From: an uncultured Eubacteriales bacterium
Lineage (GTDB): Bacteria; Bacillota; Clostridia; Peptostreptococcales; Anaerovoracaceae
Direction of reading: 5' to 3'
Assembly (NCBI GenBank): GCA_902796875.1
Contig: CADBQT010000024.1
Span: forward strand, 1 to 5,869
DNA: 5,869 bases
A program made the translations under genes and the position numbers. Position 1 is the first letter of the stretch; every line of letters begins with the position of its first letter. Shown here piece after piece: positions 5,094-5,869 of the stretch. Under the pieces are notes generated by a model, which saw only the letters and a program-made list of their open reading frames with translations, searched no databases and was not told the DNA's origin.

Positions 5094-5869
5094 ATGAATC
5101 AGCAGCAAGTTGAAGCGGCGCAGGCTTTTCAGGGGGAACACGGCCTGAGAAAGCACGAGATCAAGGTCTCGACCGTCGTATTCATGATCTTCTGTCTGGT
5201 GGCGGCCGGATGCTACGGCATCGAAGAGATGATCCCGGAATGTGGTCCGGGACTCACCATCATCATGCTGTGCGTCCTTCCCTTCGTATGGGGACTGCCC
5301 TTCGGACTCGTTGCGTCGGAGCTGGGCTCTGTCCGTCCTCAGGAGGGCGGCTACTACAAGTGGGTCCAGGAAGCGCTGGGTGAGTTCTGGGGATTCCAGG
5401 CAGGATGGTGGAGAACCATCTCCATCTACATCGACAACACTTCCTATGTCATCCTGGCGGGCGGCTATGCGGCTACCGTCTGGGATATGAACATCGCGGG
5501 GGAATTCGCCCTGAAGTTCTGCATGATCGCCATCTTCACCCTGGTCAACATCCGGGGCGTCAAGGACGTCGGCTGGGTCAGCACGGTGCTGTCCCTCCTG
5601 GTCATGATCGCCTTTGGTGTCGTTGCCCTTTGCGGCTTTATGAACTGGGGAGGCGACGCAGAGACAGCGTCCACCATATCGTTCCAGATCACACCGGAGC
5701 CGGCAGAGGGGATCTCCGATTGGTTCTTCTACATCGCCGGCGGCATCTCCATCGGCATGTGGATGTACTCGGGCTATGAGTCCATGTCCACCATCGCCGG
5801 AGAGGTCTCCAATCCTCAGGTCATCCCCAAGGGGACCCTGATCACGATCCCGCTGATCATGGCGGTCTA
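5094..5869 (+). CDS. APC-superfamily permease, polyamine/LAT-type branch, 3'-truncated by window edge
   Basis: The window holds the first 258 codons of a membrane transporter, open to the right edge. The N-terminus (1-23) is polar. TM1 (about 27-45) contains AAGCYGIEEMIPECGPG, which fits the unwound TM1 motif (x-G-G-P-F-G-x-E-D) of LAT and polyamine symporter relatives. EGGYYKWVQEALGEFWGFQAGW (residues 84-105) followed by the IDN motif (113-115), and YSGYESMSTIAGEVSNP (225-241), resemble the plant and bacterial PHS (polyamine:proton symporter) family. This branch differs from the AAT-like upstream permease. About six helices are visible (near 27-45, 54-76, 103-125, 138-152, 161-182, 208-227). 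The substrate may be an amino acid or polyamine; this is inferred from resemblance only. AAGGAGG (5080-5086) lies 7 nt before the ATG. The gene is preceded by its own promoter and a large palindrome. Confidence 0.9.
   Translation, partial: MNQQQVEAAQAFQGEHGLRKHEIKVSTVVFMIFCLVAAGCYGIEEMIPECGPGLTIIMLCVLPFVWGLPFGLVASELGSVRPQEGGYYKWVQEALGEFWGFQAGWWRTISIYIDNTSYVILAGGYAATVWDMNIAGEFALKFCMIAIFTLVNIRGVKDVGWVSTVLSLLVMIAFGVVALCGFMNWGGDAETASTISFQITPEPAEGISDWFFYIAGGISIGMWMYSGYESMSTIAGEVSNPQVIPKGTLITIPLIMAV

Overview
The window looks like a chromosomal segment of a G+C-rich member of the Clostridia (Bacillota). The main evidence is the gene order at the left end: SRP RNA (ffs/scr), dnaX, ybaB/ebfC, recR. 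This is a classic Firmicute arrangement, and strong AAGGAGG-type ribosome binding sites precede nearly every gene. The left edge of the SRP RNA agrees better with the Bacillus/Clostridium RNA than with E. coli 4.5S RNA. I cannot name a genus from the sequence alone.

Positions 1-2759 are a tight, co-directional housekeeping block. It holds the 3' part of the SRP RNA, then dnaX (clamp-loader subunit), a YbaB/EbfC nucleoid-associated protein, and recR (recombination mediator), with gene gaps of only 37 and 13 nt. No promoter is visible inside the block, so it is probably transcribed from upstream of the window. dnaX carries a perfect 75-bp tandem duplication in its Ala/Pro-rich linker. Each copy contains an in-phase G-AAA-AAG that could permit a -1 frameshift to a short gamma-like product.

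Positions 2760-5869 are a transport block with its own promoters. It contains a complete 12-TM amino-acid permease of the APC superfamily (AAT-like), a small DUF2442-like protein with a C-terminal membrane helix, and the first 258 codons of a second APC permease. The second permease resembles the polyamine/LAT-type branch and runs off the right edge.

The most interesting signal is regulatory. The two permease genes are preceded by recognisably similar promoter-leader regions: a TTGAnA -35, ACCGGGA exactly 13 nt before the -10, an AATT palindrome at the expected transcription start, AGAATTATTA, TTCAT, CTTTATTATT, then the RBS. The second copy is also embedded in a roughly 63-nt imperfect palindrome that includes its own -10 element. 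This suggests co-regulation by one factor, or an RNA/DNA hairpin switch, linking two transporters of different subfamilies. The first leader also contains a 13/14 match to an ArgR/AhrC operator core. The substrates and the regulator are not determinable here, and I see no clear evidence of a wholly new system.
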